From positions 3,534,001-3,598,000 of the forward strand of contig NZ_CP139148.1 in assembly GCF_034058155.1 (NCBI RefSeq): a DNA stretch of 64,000 bases, given 5' to 3'. Under the pieces are notes generated by a model. That model saw only the letters and a list, made by a program, of their open reading frames with translations. It had not been told where the DNA came from and did no database searches. Made by a program: the position numbers and the translations under genes. Source of the stretch: Flavobacterium sp. KACC 22761 (GTDB taxonomy: Bacteria; Bacteroidota; Bacteroidia; Flavobacteriales; Flavobacteriaceae). Of this stretch, positions 26,284-35,238 are shown piece after piece (the stretch's first letter is position 1; each line of letters starts with the position of its first letter).

Positions 26284-27801
26284 TTATTTCAAATCAGGTT
26301 GATATATTTTGACACTTCCGTCGCCCTCGTTGCTTACTACTAATAAGCTTCTTTTAGTAGGACTTTTTGAAGCTGGAATAAAAAGTATTCCTTCTGGTGC
26401 GTCACCAGTTTTTACAGTTTGCAAATATTGTGGTGACGTTGGGTTTGTAGCATCATAAACCATAAAAGCATCAGATCTTTCTAGACCAACAAATATGATA
26501 TTTTGGCTTCCCATTTTAGTAGCTACAACAGCTTCCGGTTCAGAACCTTTGTCATCACTGCGTTTGTCGTCGTAGGTGCCTAATTCATTCGTTTTTTTGT
26601 CAACATCATTTTTGCTGTCAAAAACGATTTTTCCAGTATTTCCGTTCCAAATAGAGAAAGATCTTCCTCCAAAACTTACCATTTCGTCCAAATCTCCATC
26701 TCCGTCAGTATCTCCCATATCAGCAACAAGGTTTAATCTTCCTAAATTAGCATCTAATTTTAAAGTAGTCGCATCTGAGAAAAGTGTGGCGTCTAAAGTC
26801 ATGCTTTTCATGCGTTTCACATCTGTATAAGCAGTGTATTCTCTTGCATCGCCTTCGTTAGCAGTTACAAAATATGGAATATTGTTTGCAGTGAAATGAC
26901 TAATCCCGTCTGGCATATAAAGTCCTTTTACTTTCCAAGGATTAAAAGCAATTTTGCTGTCACTGTCGCTTACATCAATTGCATTTTCAGCAGTATTGTA
27001 GTCTTTTAAGCCTAATGGATAAATAGCCGTAATGGTTTTTGAATTCAAATCAACTTTTGCAACTCCGTTGTTTTCTTGTAAAGTTACCCAAGCCGTTTTA
27101 GAATCATCAGAAATTGTGATGTATTCTGGTTCAATGTCTTGTGCGAAGCTTTTTGCAAATTTCGAAATTCTGAATCCGTCCTTTTTCAGCGTTTCTGCCT
27201 GACTTGCAAATGAGCTGAAATCTAAAGTAGTAACAGTATAAGTGCTTGTTTCGATAATAGAAATTGTTCCATTTGGATCTTGCAAATAATCTGTGCTTGG
27301 TTCGCCTTCATTAGCTGTCATAATATATTTTCCGTCAGGAGAAAAAGTAATCATATCTGGTAAAGCTCCCACAGTTACTTGTTTGATCAAGCTGTAATCT
27401 GAAGTATTGAAAATAACAACTTTTCCGTTTCCTTGCTTATTAGTAGTCGATTCTAATGCAACTGCCAATTTTCCGTCAAAAACAGAAACGCTGTTTGAAG
27501 CGCCTTCATAAGCTGCCAAATCAATCTTTCCAATTTTTAAAGGTTTTGTAGGATCAGAAATATCAATAATATCAATTTGATTTGTTCCGCTGTTGTTTAC
27601 TGTAAAAAGTCTTTTTGTTTTTTCGCAATAAGCTGAAATTTCGGCAGCAGCTTCACCGCCAATTGTGATAGAACCAATCTCTTTAAAAGTTCCGGGATTT
27701 TCATTTACAACAACTTCAGGTTCGTTGTTAGAATTTTCATCGTTATTACAGCTTGTCATGATAAGTAAAGCTGTTAATAATGAGATAGATAATTTTTTCA
27801 T
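26284..27801 (-). CDS. Choice-of-anchor I family beta-propeller lipoprotein
   Basis: A 505-residue exported lipoprotein. The signal peptide MKKLSISLLTALLIMTSCNND has the lipobox cysteine at about 18, followed by an acidic/Asn run. The body resembles a seven-bladed propeller: repeated strands such as FKEIGSITIGGEAAAEIS, ADMGDTDGDGDLDEMVSFGGRSFSIW and the C-terminal VVSNEGDGSVKIY. These match the choice-of-anchor I group (related to bacterial extracellular phosphatase-like and alkaline phosphatase-associated proteins). No catalytic residue can be assigned. Start at 27801 is preferred to the longer frame at 27825, which would put nine residues before the signal peptide. Confidence 0.8.
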   Translation of the reverse strand: MKKLSISLLTALLIMTSCNNDENSNNEPEVVVNENPGTFKEIGSITIGGEAAAEISAYCEKTKRLFTVNNSGTNQIDIIDISDPTKPLKIGKIDLAAYEGASNSVSVFDGKLAVALESTTNKQGNGKVVIFNTSDYSLIKQVTVGALPDMITFSPDGKYIMTANEGEPSTDYLQDPNGTISIIETSTYTVTTLDFSSFASQAETLKKDGFRISKFAKSFAQDIEPEYITISDDSKTAWVTLQENNGVAKVDLNSKTITAIYPLGLKDYNTAENAIDVSDSDSKIAFNPWKVKGLYMPDGISHFTANNIPYFVTANEGDAREYTAYTDVKRMKSMTLDATLFSDATTLKLDANLGRLNLVADMGDTDGDGDLDEMVSFGGRSFSIWNGNTGKIVFDSKNDVDKKTNELGTYDDKRSDDKGSEPEAVVATKMGSQNIIFVGLERSDAFMVYDATNPTSPQYLQTVKTGDAPEGILFIPASKSPTKRSLLVVSNEGDGSVKIYQPDLK

Positions 27802-27822
27802 TTTAATAGTTTTTAGTTCTGC

Positions 27823-27830
27823 CAAAAGTA
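27823..27830 (-). promoter_or_regulatory. -7 element TACTTTTG for the beta-propeller lipoprotein gene
   Basis: CAAAAGTA on the plus strand is an exact TAnnTTTG on the minus strand, 22 bases before the start at 27801. It also rules out translation from 27825. No clear TTG partner. Confidence 0.5.
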
Positions 27831-27954
27831 AATAGGAGAACTTTTCTGGATATTAAGCCTTCATTATTTAATCTTTAACTTAATTTTTGGAAGATATTTT
27901 TTGTGAAATAATACCCGAATTTTAATCAAATGTTTTATAGTCCTAACGAATGCT

Positions 27955-27962
27955 TATCTTTG
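27955..27962 (+). promoter_or_regulatory. -7 element TATCTTTG of the agmatine deiminase gene
   Basis: Exact TAnnTTTG match 27 bases before the start codon at 27990. The upstream TTG is poorly conserved. Confidence 0.5.
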
Positions 27963-27989
27963 TACACTTTCAAAATATAGAACGTTTTT

Positions 27990-29030
27990 ATGTCAACAAA
28001 TAATAGAAGATTTCCAGCAGAATGGGAAAAACAACAAGGAATCGTATTATGTTTTCCTCACAATGGCAACGATTGGCCAGGAAAATATGGAGCTGTTCAA
28101 TGGGCTTTTGTAGAATTTATTAAAAAAGTAGCCACTTTTGAAACTGTCTTTTTGGTCGTAGCCGATGAAAAAATGAAAGAAAAAGTTGCTGATATGCTTG
28201 AAAGAGCTCGTGTTAACATTCAAAATGTTTCTTATATCATTCATAAAACCAACAGAAGCTGGATGCGTGACTCTGGACCGATTATTGTAAAAAATGGTTC
28301 TAAAAGAGAGGCGCTGAATTTTAATTTCAACGGTTGGGCAAAGTATAAAAATTATCAACTAGATAAATTTGTTCCAGGTAAAGTGGCTGATTTTATTGAT
28401 GTTCCTCTTACACAAGTAATGTACAAGGGAAAACCGGTAATTGTTGAAGGTGGTGCTATCGACGTAAACGGAAAAGGTACTTTGTTGACTTCTGAAGAAT
28501 GTTTGATGCACCCGACAGTTCAGGTTCGTAACGCTGGTTTTACAAAAGAAGATTACGAAGCGGTTTTTAAAGAATATCTTGGAGTTACCAATGTAATTTG
28601 GTTAGGAGATGGAATCGAAGGTGATGACACGCACGGTCATATCGACGATTTATGCCGATTTGTAAACGAAGACACGATTGTAACTATTGTAGAAACTGAT
28701 AAAAACGATTCAAACTACAAGCCTTTGCAGGATAATTTGAAGCGTTTGCAAAATGCAAAATTAGAAAACGGAAAATCGCCAGTAATTGTAGCATTGCCAA
28801 TGCCAAAACGTGTTGATTTTGAAGATTTAAGATTGCCGGCAAGTTATGCGAATTTCTTGATTTTGAATAATTGCGTTTTAGTGCCAACATTCAACGATAG
28901 TAACGATAGAGTAGCTTTAAATATTTTATCAGAATGTTTTCCAGATCGTGAAGTTATTGGAATAAGCTGTATCGATTTCATTTGGGGATTTGGAACATTA
29001 CATTGCTTAAGCCAGCAGATTCCTGCTTAA
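27990..29030 (+). CDS. aguA: Agmatine deiminase
   Basis: Converts agmatine to N-carbamoylputrescine and ammonia in the cytoplasm. The 346-residue guanidine-modifying enzyme has SWMRDSGPIIV (about 91-101), VEGGAIDVNGKGTLLTSE (about 151-168), GDDTHGHIDDLCRFV (about 211-225, catalytic His/Asp) and the nucleophile Cys339 in FGTLHCLSQQ near the C terminus. It belongs to the peptidylarginine-deiminase-like family; lack of a signal peptide and the nearby aguB favour agmatine as substrate. An arginine decarboxylase is not in the window. Confidence 0.9.
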   Translation: MSTNNRRFPAEWEKQQGIVLCFPHNGNDWPGKYGAVQWAFVEFIKKVATFETVFLVVADEKMKEKVADMLERARVNIQNVSYIIHKTNRSWMRDSGPIIVKNGSKREALNFNFNGWAKYKNYQLDKFVPGKVADFIDVPLTQVMYKGKPVIVEGGAIDVNGKGTLLTSEECLMHPTVQVRNAGFTKEDYEAVFKEYLGVTNVIWLGDGIEGDDTHGHIDDLCRFVNEDTIVTIVETDKNDSNYKPLQDNLKRLQNAKLENGKSPVIVALPMPKRVDFEDLRLPASYANFLILNNCVLVPTFNDSNDRVALNILSECFPDREVIGISCIDFIWGFGTLHCLSQQIPA

Positions 29031-29040
29031 AAAAATATTT

Positions 29041-29101
29041 GCCACAGATTAAGGGATTTTCACAGATTAGAAAAATCATTTTAATCCTTTTAATCTGTGG
29101 C
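29041..29101. repeat. Intergenic inverted repeat, GCCACAGATTAA class
   Basis: GCCACAGATTAAGGGATT at the left faces AATCCTTTTAATCTGTGGC at the right, with one bulge. Between convergent genes, just before a separate terminator hairpin. Confidence 0.8.
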
Positions 29102-29115
29102 AAAAAAAAACATAA

Positions 29116-29141
29116 AAAACCTTGGCTCTAACCAAGGTTTT
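29116..29141. terminator. Bidirectional terminator between aguA and fumarylacetoacetase
   Basis: AAAACCTTGG pairs with CCAAGGTTTT around CTCTAA, with A/T runs on both sides. Confidence 0.8.
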
Positions 29142-29178
29142 AATTTTTCTATATGTCTTCAGAATCTTTATCTTCTCT

Positions 29179-30462
29179 TCATTGTCTGATAAACGGAGGC
29201 AATAGTTGGCTTGAAACTTCTCCAAAACCAATTCTTACTTCGGCATTTTCGCAGAAACCACGAATAATTACCGTATCATTATCTTCAATAAATTTACGTT
29301 CGCTTCCGTCATTCATTTTTAAAGGGTTTTTCCCGCCCCAAGTTAATTCCAGCATAGAGCCAAAACTATCAGGAGTTGGACCTGAAATAGTTCCGGAACC
29401 CATCATGTCACCAGAATTTACACGGCATCCATTTGAAGTATGATGTGCCAATTGCTGAGCCATTGACCAGTATAAGTATTTGAAATTTGATTTAGAAACT
29501 ACAGTTTCTTCTTGATTTTCAGGTTGTATTGAAACTTCTAAATGAATATCGAAAGCTTTTTTTCCTTTGGTCTGTAAATAAGGAAGTGGTGTAGGATCTT
29601 GTTTTGGACCTTTAGTTCTAAAAGGCTCCAAAGCATCCATAGTCACAATCCATGGCGAAATTGAAGTAGCAAAGTTTTTTGCTAAAAATGGTCCAAGTGG
29701 CACATATTCCCATTTTTGGATATCGCGCGCGCTCCAGTCGTTTAGCAAGACCATTCCGAAAATATAATCCTCAGCTTCATAAGTTGGGATATTTTCGCCC
29801 ATTACATTGACATCGGTAGTAATAAAAGCAGTTTCCAATTCGAAATCTACCAAACGAGAAGCGCCAAAAACTGGCGTGTCGTGACCAGCAGGCAACGTTT
29901 GTCCCATTGGTCGGTGAACCGGAATTCCAGAAGGAACAATTGTAGAGCTTCTTCCATGATATCCAACCGGAATATGAAGCCAGTTTGGCAATAAAGCATT
30001 TTCTGGATCGCGGAACATTTTTCCCACGTTTGTCGCATGTTCTCTGCTCGAATAAAAATCAGTATAATCACCAATTAAAACCGGCAATTGCATCTCTACA
30101 TCTTCGATTTTAAATATCACAATATCGCGATGTTTTGTTGAATCTCTAAGCTGCGGATTGGTTTCGTCGAAAATATCAGCGATACGATTTCGAACTAAAC
30201 GCCATGTTTTTTTTCCGTCAGAAATAAAATCATTCAGCGTGTCCTGCATAAACATATCATCGGTTAAATCTATTCCCTCAAAATAGTTTAACTGTTGTAA
30301 AGCCCCTAAATCTATAGCGTAATCACCAATTCGTGTTCCTACAGTAACGACATTTTCTTTAGTAAGAAATACACCGAAAGGAATATTTTGAATAGGGAAG
30401 TCGCTATTTTCTGGAACTTCTAACCATGATTTTCTTTTGGTATCGTTGGCGGTTATTGGCAT
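29179..30462 (-). CDS. fahA: Fumarylacetoacetase
   Basis: Last step of tyrosine/phenylalanine breakdown: hydrolyses fumarylacetoacetate to fumarate and acetoacetate. The 427-residue protein has the N-terminal SH3-like domain (LPYGVF-like segment FPIQNIPFGVFLT, about 22-34) and the catalytic domain with DYTDFYSSREHATNVG (about 128-143), YHGRSSTIVPSG (about 164-175), FELETAFI (metal Glu, about 206-213) and NDWSARDIQKWEYVPLGPF (about 240-258). Length and motifs match the homogentisate-pathway enzyme rather than the short FAH-domain hydrolases. Confidence 0.93.
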   Translation of the reverse strand: MPITANDTKRKSWLEVPENSDFPIQNIPFGVFLTKENVVTVGTRIGDYAIDLGALQQLNYFEGIDLTDDMFMQDTLNDFISDGKKTWRLVRNRIADIFDETNPQLRDSTKHRDIVIFKIEDVEMQLPVLIGDYTDFYSSREHATNVGKMFRDPENALLPNWLHIPVGYHGRSSTIVPSGIPVHRPMGQTLPAGHDTPVFGASRLVDFELETAFITTDVNVMGENIPTYEAEDYIFGMVLLNDWSARDIQKWEYVPLGPFLAKNFATSISPWIVTMDALEPFRTKGPKQDPTPLPYLQTKGKKAFDIHLEVSIQPENQEETVVSKSNFKYLYWSMAQQLAHHTSNGCRVNSGDMMGSGTISGPTPDSFGSMLELTWGGKNPLKMNDGSERKFIEDNDTVIIRGFCENAEVRIGFGEVSSQLLPPFIRQ

Positions 30463-30497
30463 GTTAGATGTTAATTATTTGTTGAAAAATTACATGT

Positions 30498-30528
30498 CAA
30501 ATATATCATAATCTAACTGTATGACAAA
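30498..30528 (-). promoter_or_regulatory. Promoter of the fumarylacetoacetase gene
   Basis: On the minus strand TTTG (30528-30525) and TATATTTG (30505-30498) are 19 bases apart, a full consensus match, 35 bases before the start codon. It stands back to back with the glyA promoter. Confidence 0.7.
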
Positions 30529-30538
30529 CGTTTTTTTG

Positions 30539-30546
30539 TATTTTTG
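30539..30546 (+). promoter_or_regulatory. -7 element TATTTTTG of glyA
   Basis: Exact TAnnTTTG match 25 bases before the glyA start at 30572; it excludes the upstream in-frame start at 30521. Confidence 0.55.
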
Positions 30547-30571
30547 CATCAAATTAACGAAAAACGAAAAA

Positions 30572-31846
30572 ATGCAACGCGACGAACAAATTTTTGACCT
30601 TATTCAAGAGGAAAAAGAAAGACAAATTCACGGACTAGAGCTTATCGCTTCAGAGAATTTTGTAAGTGACGAAGTAATGGAAGCAGCTGGTTCTGTTTTA
30701 ACGAATAAATATGCTGAAGGTTATCCTGGCAAAAGATATTACGGAGGCTGCGAAGTAGTTGACGTTATTGAGCAAATTGCAATTGACAGAGCTAAAGAAT
30801 TATTTGGTGCTGAATATGCAAACGTACAACCTCACTCAGGTTCTCAGGCAAATACAGCTGTTTACCACGCTTGTTTGAATCCTGGTGATACTATTTTAGG
30901 TTTCGATTTATCTCACGGAGGTCACTTGACTCACGGTTCTCCTGTAAACTTCTCAGGTCGTTTATATCGTCCAGTTTTCTACGGTGTAGATGCTGAAACT
31001 GGTCGTTTAGATTATGATAAAATTCAAGAAATTGCAACTAAAGAACAGCCAAAATTAATCATCGCTGGAGCTTCGGCTTATTCTCGTGATATGGATTTTG
31101 CTCGTTTCAGACAAATTGCTGACAGCGTAGGAGCAATCTTATTTGCTGACATTTCTCACCCAGCTGGTCTTATTGCAAAAGGATTATTAAGCGATCCAAT
31201 TCCACATTGTCATATTGTTTCTACAACAACTCACAAAACATTAAGAGGACCACGTGGAGGTCTAATTTTAATGGGTAAAGATTTCCCAAATCCACAAGGA
31301 TTAACAACTCCAAAAGGAGAAATCAGAATGATGTCTTCATTATTAGACTTAGCTGTTTTCCCAGGAAATCAAGGTGGACCTTTAATGCATATTATTGCTG
31401 CTAAAGCGGTTGCTTTTGGTGAAGCGCTTAAAGATGAGTTCTTTACTTATGCAATGCAATTGCAAAAAAATGCAAATGCAATGGCTGATGCTTTCGTAAA
31501 AAGAGGTTACAACATTATCTCTGGCGGAACTGATAACCACATGATGCTTATTGACTTAAGAAACAAAAACATTTCTGGTAAAGAAGCTGAAAACGCATTA
31601 GTAAAAGCTGAAATTACAGTAAACAAAAACATGGTTCCTTTTGACGATAAATCTCCATTTATCACTTCTGGAATTCGCGTTGGAACAGCTGCAATCACAA
31701 CTCGTGGTTTAGTTGAAAAAGATATGGAAACTATCGTAGCTTTAATTGATAAAGTTCTTTCAGATCATACAAACGAAGATCTTATCGAAGAAGTTGCTGA
31801 AGAAGTAAACGAATTAATGAGCGAAAGACCAATTTTTGCATATTAA
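30572..31846 (+). CDS. glyA: Serine hydroxymethyltransferase
   Basis: PLP enzyme that interconverts serine and glycine with tetrahydrofolate, the main one-carbon source. The 424-residue protein has [10 protein letters not shown] (about 22-31), [15 protein letters not shown] (about 47-61), the PLP lysine in [13 protein letters not shown] (Lys222) and the C-terminal [11 protein letters not shown] (about 366-376). Start 30572 follows the promoter directly. The high-frequency codon use (AAC, CGT, GGT more common than around it) suggests high expression. Confidence 0.96.
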   Translation: MQRDEQIFDLIQEEKERQIHGLELIASENFVSDEVMEAAGSVLTNKYAEGYPGKRYYGGCEVVDVIEQIAIDRAKELFGAEYANVQPHSGSQANTAVYHACLNPGDTILGFDLSHGGHLTHGSPVNFSGRLYRPVFYGVDAETGRLDYDKIQEIATKEQPKLIIAGASAYSRDMDFARFRQIADSVGAILFADISHPAGLIAKGLLSDPIPHCHIVSTTTHKTLRGPRGGLILMGKDFPNPQGLTTPKGEIRMMSSLLDLAVFPGNQGGPLMHIIAAKAVAFGEALKDEFFTYAMQLQKNANAMADAFVKRGYNIISGGTDNHMMLIDLRNKNISGKEAENALVKAEITVNKNMVPFDDKSPFITSGIRVGTAAITTRGLVEKDMETIVALIDKVLSDHTNEDLIEEVAEEVNELMSERPIFAY

Positions 31847-31850
31847 AAAT

Positions 31851-31993
31851 TAGTCAAAAGTCATAAAGTCGAAGGTCGAAAGTCTAAAATGGAATGCGAA
31901 TTTCTATTTTAGTCTTTGATCTTCGATTTTTCTTTTAAGGTTTTCTAATGACTTTATGACTTTATGACTTTCGACTTTCAAACTTTAAGACTT
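31851..31993. repeat. Word-repeat inverted repeat between glyA and miaE
   Basis: Left words AGTCATAAAGTC, GAAGGTCGAAAGTC face right words GACTTTATGACTTTATGACT and TTTCGACTTTC. The right arm ends 8 or so bases before the miaE start. Imperfect but extensive complementarity. Confidence 0.7.
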
Positions 31994-32000
31994 AAAAAAA

Positions 32001-32594
32001 ATGGGCGTATTAAGATTACAATTGCCAACTGACCCAAGATGGGTAAATATTGTTGAGAAAAACATCGAAGAAATCTTGACCGATCACGCTTGGTGCGAGC
32101 AGAAAGCGGCAACCAACGCGATTACGATTATTACAAACAATCCAGAGCATCAAGATTTAGTTCAAGATTTATTGGCTTTGGTAAAAGAAGAAGTGGATCA
32201 TTTTGAGCAGGTGCATAATATCATCATCAAAAGAGGATTGAAATTAGGTCGTGAGCGCAAAGATGATTACGTAAACGAATTGTATCAATACATGAAAAGA
32301 AGCGGCGACGGAAGCCGTGTTTCTGGACTTGTAGAAAGACTTCTTTTCTCAGCAATGATCGAAGCAAGAAGCTGCGAACGTTTTAAAGTACTTTCAGAAA
32401 ACATTCAAGACGAAGAATTGGCTGTTTTTTACAGAGAATTAATGGAAAGCGAAGCAGGGCATTATACCACTTTCATAACTTATGCACGTAAATACGGAGT
32501 TGGAATTGATGTTGAAAAACGCTGGAGAGAATGGCTAGCATTCGAAGAATCAATTATTACTAATTACGGAAAAGGAGAAACTATTCACGGATAG
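32001..32594 (+). CDS. miaE: tRNA-(ms2io6A)-hydroxylase MiaE
   Basis: Di-iron monooxygenase that hydroxylates the isopentenyl group of ms2i6A at tRNA position 37. The 197-residue four-helix protein has the ferritin-like ligands: Glu in HAWCEQKAA (about 34), the ExxH pair in EEVDHFEQVH (about 66-75), EARSCERF (about 117-124) and ESEAGHYTTF (about 148-157). Length matches the short MiaE family. It is followed by a gap of 239 bases before guaC. Confidence 0.9.
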   Translation: MGVLRLQLPTDPRWVNIVEKNIEEILTDHAWCEQKAATNAITIITNNPEHQDLVQDLLALVKEEVDHFEQVHNIIIKRGLKLGRERKDDYVNELYQYMKRSGDGSRVSGLVERLLFSAMIEARSCERFKVLSENIQDEELAVFYRELMESEAGHYTTFITYARKYGVGIDVEKRWREWLAFEESIITNYGKGETIHG

Positions 32595-32643
32595 TTCTTT
32601 TTTTGTTCGAAGTTTTCTATTGTTTCAAGTTTCAAGTTTGTCA

Positions 32644-32663
32644 CGTTGAGCGAAGTCGAAACG
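32644..32663. repeat. Short interspersed repeat word CGTTGAGCGAAGTCGAAACG
   Basis: Palindromic ends CGTT/AACG (extending to GTCACGTTGAG upstream) around GAGCGAAGTCGAA. This is a well-known Bacteroidota intergenic word; a related form CCTGAGCGTAGACGAAGG is at about 12432. The rest of the miaE-guaC gap shows only short direct repeats (GTTTCAAG). Confidence 0.6.
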
Positions 32664-32833
32664 CGTTCCAATTGGAAACTTTGTGAATCTCTGCGAAATC
32701 TTTTGCGAATCTTTCTAGAATTTCAAAGTAAATCAGAAACCTAATTGTTCAAAAGTTCAACTTTTTGTTAATCTAATATCTGAAATCTAAAATCAGAAAT
32801 TCTTACATTTGAGAGTAACCAAAATCTCGAACT

Positions 32834-33874
32834 ATGAGAATAGAAATGGACCTAAAGCTAGGGTTTAAAGATGTAATGTTTAGACCTAAAAGATCAACGC
32901 TCAAAAGTAGATCCGAAGTTTCCTTAGAACAAAATTTCAAGTTTTTGCACAGCACTGCAAGTTGGACAGGAATTCCGATTATGGCAGCAAACATGGATAC
33001 TGTAGGAACTTTTGAAATGGCGAAGGTTTTAGCAAAAGAAAAGCTTTTTACGGCCATTCATAAACATTACAAATTAGAAGAGTGGAATACATTTCTAAAA
33101 AGAGCAGATTCTGAGATTTACGATTATATTGCTGTAAGTACAGGAACAGGAAAAGAAGATTTTGACAAAATTGGAAAAATAATAACTGCAAATCCATTGC
33201 TGAAATTCATTTGTATTGATGTTGCAAATGGTTATTCAGAACACTTTGTTCAGTTTTTAAAGAAAACAAGAAAGCAATATCCCGACAAAATAATTATTGC
33301 TGGAAATGTAGTTACTGGCGAAATGACCGAAGAACTTTTATTAGCAGGAGCTGATATTGTAAAAGTAGGAATTGGTCCTGGTTCAGTTTGTACAACGCGA
33401 GTTAAAACAGGCGTTGGTTATCCACAATTATCTGCCATTATAGAATGCGCTGATGCCGCTCACGGTTTAGGTGGGCATATTATAAGCGACGGCGGTTGCA
33501 CAACTCCGGGCGATGTTGCAAAAGCTTTTGGAGCTGGTGCCGATTTTGTAATGTTAGGCGGAATGTTAGCCGGACATACCGAAAGTGGCGGTGAACTAAT
33601 CGAAGTGAAAGGCGAAAAATTCAAACAATTTTACGGAATGAGTTCTAAAACCGCTATGGATAAACATGCTGGCGGTGTTGCAGAATATAGAGCAAGCGAA
33701 GGAAAAACGGTCCAAGTTCCGTTCAAAGGAGATGTAATTTACACGGTTTTAGATATTTTGGGAGGAATTCGAAGTACTTGTACTTATGTTGGGGCTTCAC
33801 GATTAAAAGAATTAACAAAACGAACCACTTTCATCCGCGTAAGCGAACAAGAAAATCAAGTTTTTAAAAAATAA
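32834..33874 (+). CDS. guaC: GMP reductase
   Basis: Reduces GMP to IMP with NADPH, purine salvage. The 346-residue TIM-barrel protein begins [20 protein letters not shown], the usual GuaC start, which decides between 32834 and the next ATG at 32846. The catalytic cysteine is in [19 protein letters not shown] (Cys186), and YRASEGK lies near residue 285. It lacks the CBS domains of IMP dehydrogenase, and the N terminus matches the eukaryote/enterobacteria-type GuaC. Confidence 0.93.
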   Translation: MRIEMDLKLGFKDVMFRPKRSTLKSRSEVSLEQNFKFLHSTASWTGIPIMAANMDTVGTFEMAKVLAKEKLFTAIHKHYKLEEWNTFLKRADSEIYDYIAVSTGTGKEDFDKIGKIITANPLLKFICIDVANGYSEHFVQFLKKTRKQYPDKIIIAGNVVTGEMTEELLLAGADIVKVGIGPGSVCTTRVKTGVGYPQLSAIIECADAAHGLGGHIISDGGCTTPGDVAKAFGAGADFVMLGGMLAGHTESGGELIEVKGEKFKQFYGMSSKTAMDKHAGGVAEYRASEGKTVQVPFKGDVIYTVLDILGGIRSTCTYVGASRLKELTKRTTFIRVSEQENQVFKK

Positions 33875-33875
33875 T

Positions 33876-34373
33876 ATGATTAAGATTACCGAAGCATTTG
33901 TTGAAGATATTGCTAAAATTCAAGAAATCGCACATATAACTTGGCCAATAACTTATGGCGAAATTTTGACTTCAGAACAATTAGATTATATGCTGGATCT
34001 TATTTATTCTGATGAAGCTTTATCAAAGCAAATCGAGAATAAAGAACAATTATTTTATTTAATTTCAGATTCAGAATCAGTAATTGGTTTTATTGGAATT
34101 GAACACAATTATAAAAACGAAGCGGTAACGAAAATCCATAAAATTTATCTTTTGCTAGAAACTCAAGGAAAAGGCTATGGCAAAATAGTTTTTGAATCGA
34201 TCGAAAAATTGGCTTTAGAAAATAACTCAAACCAACTTTTATTAAATGTAAACCGTTTTAATACAGCTTTGAATTTCTATAAAAAGCTAGGTTTCGAAAT
34301 TAAAGAAACCGTTGATATAGAAATTGGAAATGGGTATTTGATGGAGGATTATGTAATGGGGAAAAATATTTAA
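33876..34373 (+). CDS. GNAT-family N-acetyltransferase
   Basis: A 165-residue acetyltransferase of unknown substrate. The acetyl-CoA site is IYLLLETQGKGYGKIVFESI (about 91-110; QGKGYG is the pyrophosphate loop), followed by the usual NVNRFNTALNFYKKLGFEI. The start lies one base after the guaC stop, so the two genes are almost certainly co-transcribed. The N-terminal AHITWPITYGEILTSEQLDYML resembles the group that acetylates small amines or ribosomal proteins, but no substrate can be named. Confidence 0.85.
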   Translation: MIKITEAFVEDIAKIQEIAHITWPITYGEILTSEQLDYMLDLIYSDEALSKQIENKEQLFYLISDSESVIGFIGIEHNYKNEAVTKIHKIYLLLETQGKGYGKIVFESIEKLALENNSNQLLLNVNRFNTALNFYKKLGFEIKETVDIEIGNGYLMEDYVMGKNI

Positions 34374-34394
34374 AAGTAGTTTTTTCACAATCTT

Positions 34395-34492
34395 GTCATT
34401 TCGACGAAGGAGAAATCTTCGTAAGAAGCTCTACAAAGATTGGCTTTTCGTTGCGGAGTTACTCATGAAGATTTCTCCTTAGTCGAAATTAC
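34395..34492. repeat. REP-like inverted repeat, GTCATTTCGACGAAGG family
   Basis: GTCATTTCGACGAAGGAGAA... (34395-34419) faces AAGATTTCTCC...TCGAAATTAC (34468-34492), about 23 of 25 bases paired. This matches an interspersed palindrome common in flavobacterial genomes. It fills the gap between convergent genes and may act as terminator. Confidence 0.8.
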
Positions 34493-34502
34493 AAACTGTG
34501 CG

Positions 34503-35156
34503 TTAACTCACTACCACATCATGCTTAAACAATAATCCTTTCACTTCATTCAAAGAAAAAACAGCTTTCTTCAATTTAGTTTTTGACGGATCGATTGTAT
34601 AATTATAACTTGTTTTAAAATCGGTTTTGTTGGCGATGGCTTTATCGAATTCTGAGCGGTATAGATCGCAATTGTAGAAAACTACGTTCGTCAAATCTGC
34701 AGCCATAAAATCTACAGCTATCAAACTGCAATTGGTAAAAAATGTTCCTTTTAATTTTAAAGTGTAAAACTTTGAAAAATCCAAAATGCAATCGTTAAAT
34801 TCGATTTCGAAGATCAATTTGTCGCACATCGCAAAATTAACGTCTTTGATTTCGCATCGGTTGAATCTTGCTGTTCTAAAAGCCACATAATTAATTTTGG
34901 CTTCGCTGAAAATACAATCGTTAAAAACGCAGTCGATAAAAGTAACAGCTAGAAAAGTACAGGCCGAAAAATTACAATTATTAAAAACGCAACATTCAAA
35001 ATCCTTAAAATTTAAGTCCTCTTTGGCGTAAATAATGGCATTGTATTCTTTATCAAGAAAATATTCGCTTTCCTTTTTCAACTCTTTTTCGGTAATTATT
35101 TGAGGCTGAAAAGGTAATAATTTGTAGCAAAATATTCGGACTAAATCACAAAACAT
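34503..35156 (-). CDS. Pentapeptide-repeat protein
   Basis: A 217-residue protein whose core (about 45-175) is a run of A(D/N)LXX-type pentapeptides: CVFNNCNFSACTFLAVTFID, CIFSEAKINYVAF and FTNCSLIAVDFMAADLTNVVF, expected to fold as a right-handed beta-helix. Many central positions are F and many positions before them are N/D/C, as in the Cys-rich variant. Unknown function; no Qnr-like loop recognised. The annotated start has a nonpolar N terminus (MFCDLVRIFCYKLLPF) that is not a clear signal peptide; a later start is possible but no good ATG lies nearby. Confidence 0.8.
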   Translation of the reverse strand: MFCDLVRIFCYKLLPFQPQIITEKELKKESEYFLDKEYNAIIYAKEDLNFKDFECCVFNNCNFSACTFLAVTFIDCVFNDCIFSEAKINYVAFRTARFNRCEIKDVNFAMCDKLIFEIEFNDCILDFSKFYTLKLKGTFFTNCSLIAVDFMAADLTNVVFYNCDLYRSEFDKAIANKTDFKTSYNYTIDPSKTKLKKAVFSLNEVKGLLFKHDVVVS

Positions 35157-35238
35157 TTTAAAAATCTATCTGCTTTCGTATAAAAATAATGTAGCTTTAC
35201 GCTTATTTTTTTAAGGTAAAACATATCAATTTTATTAT

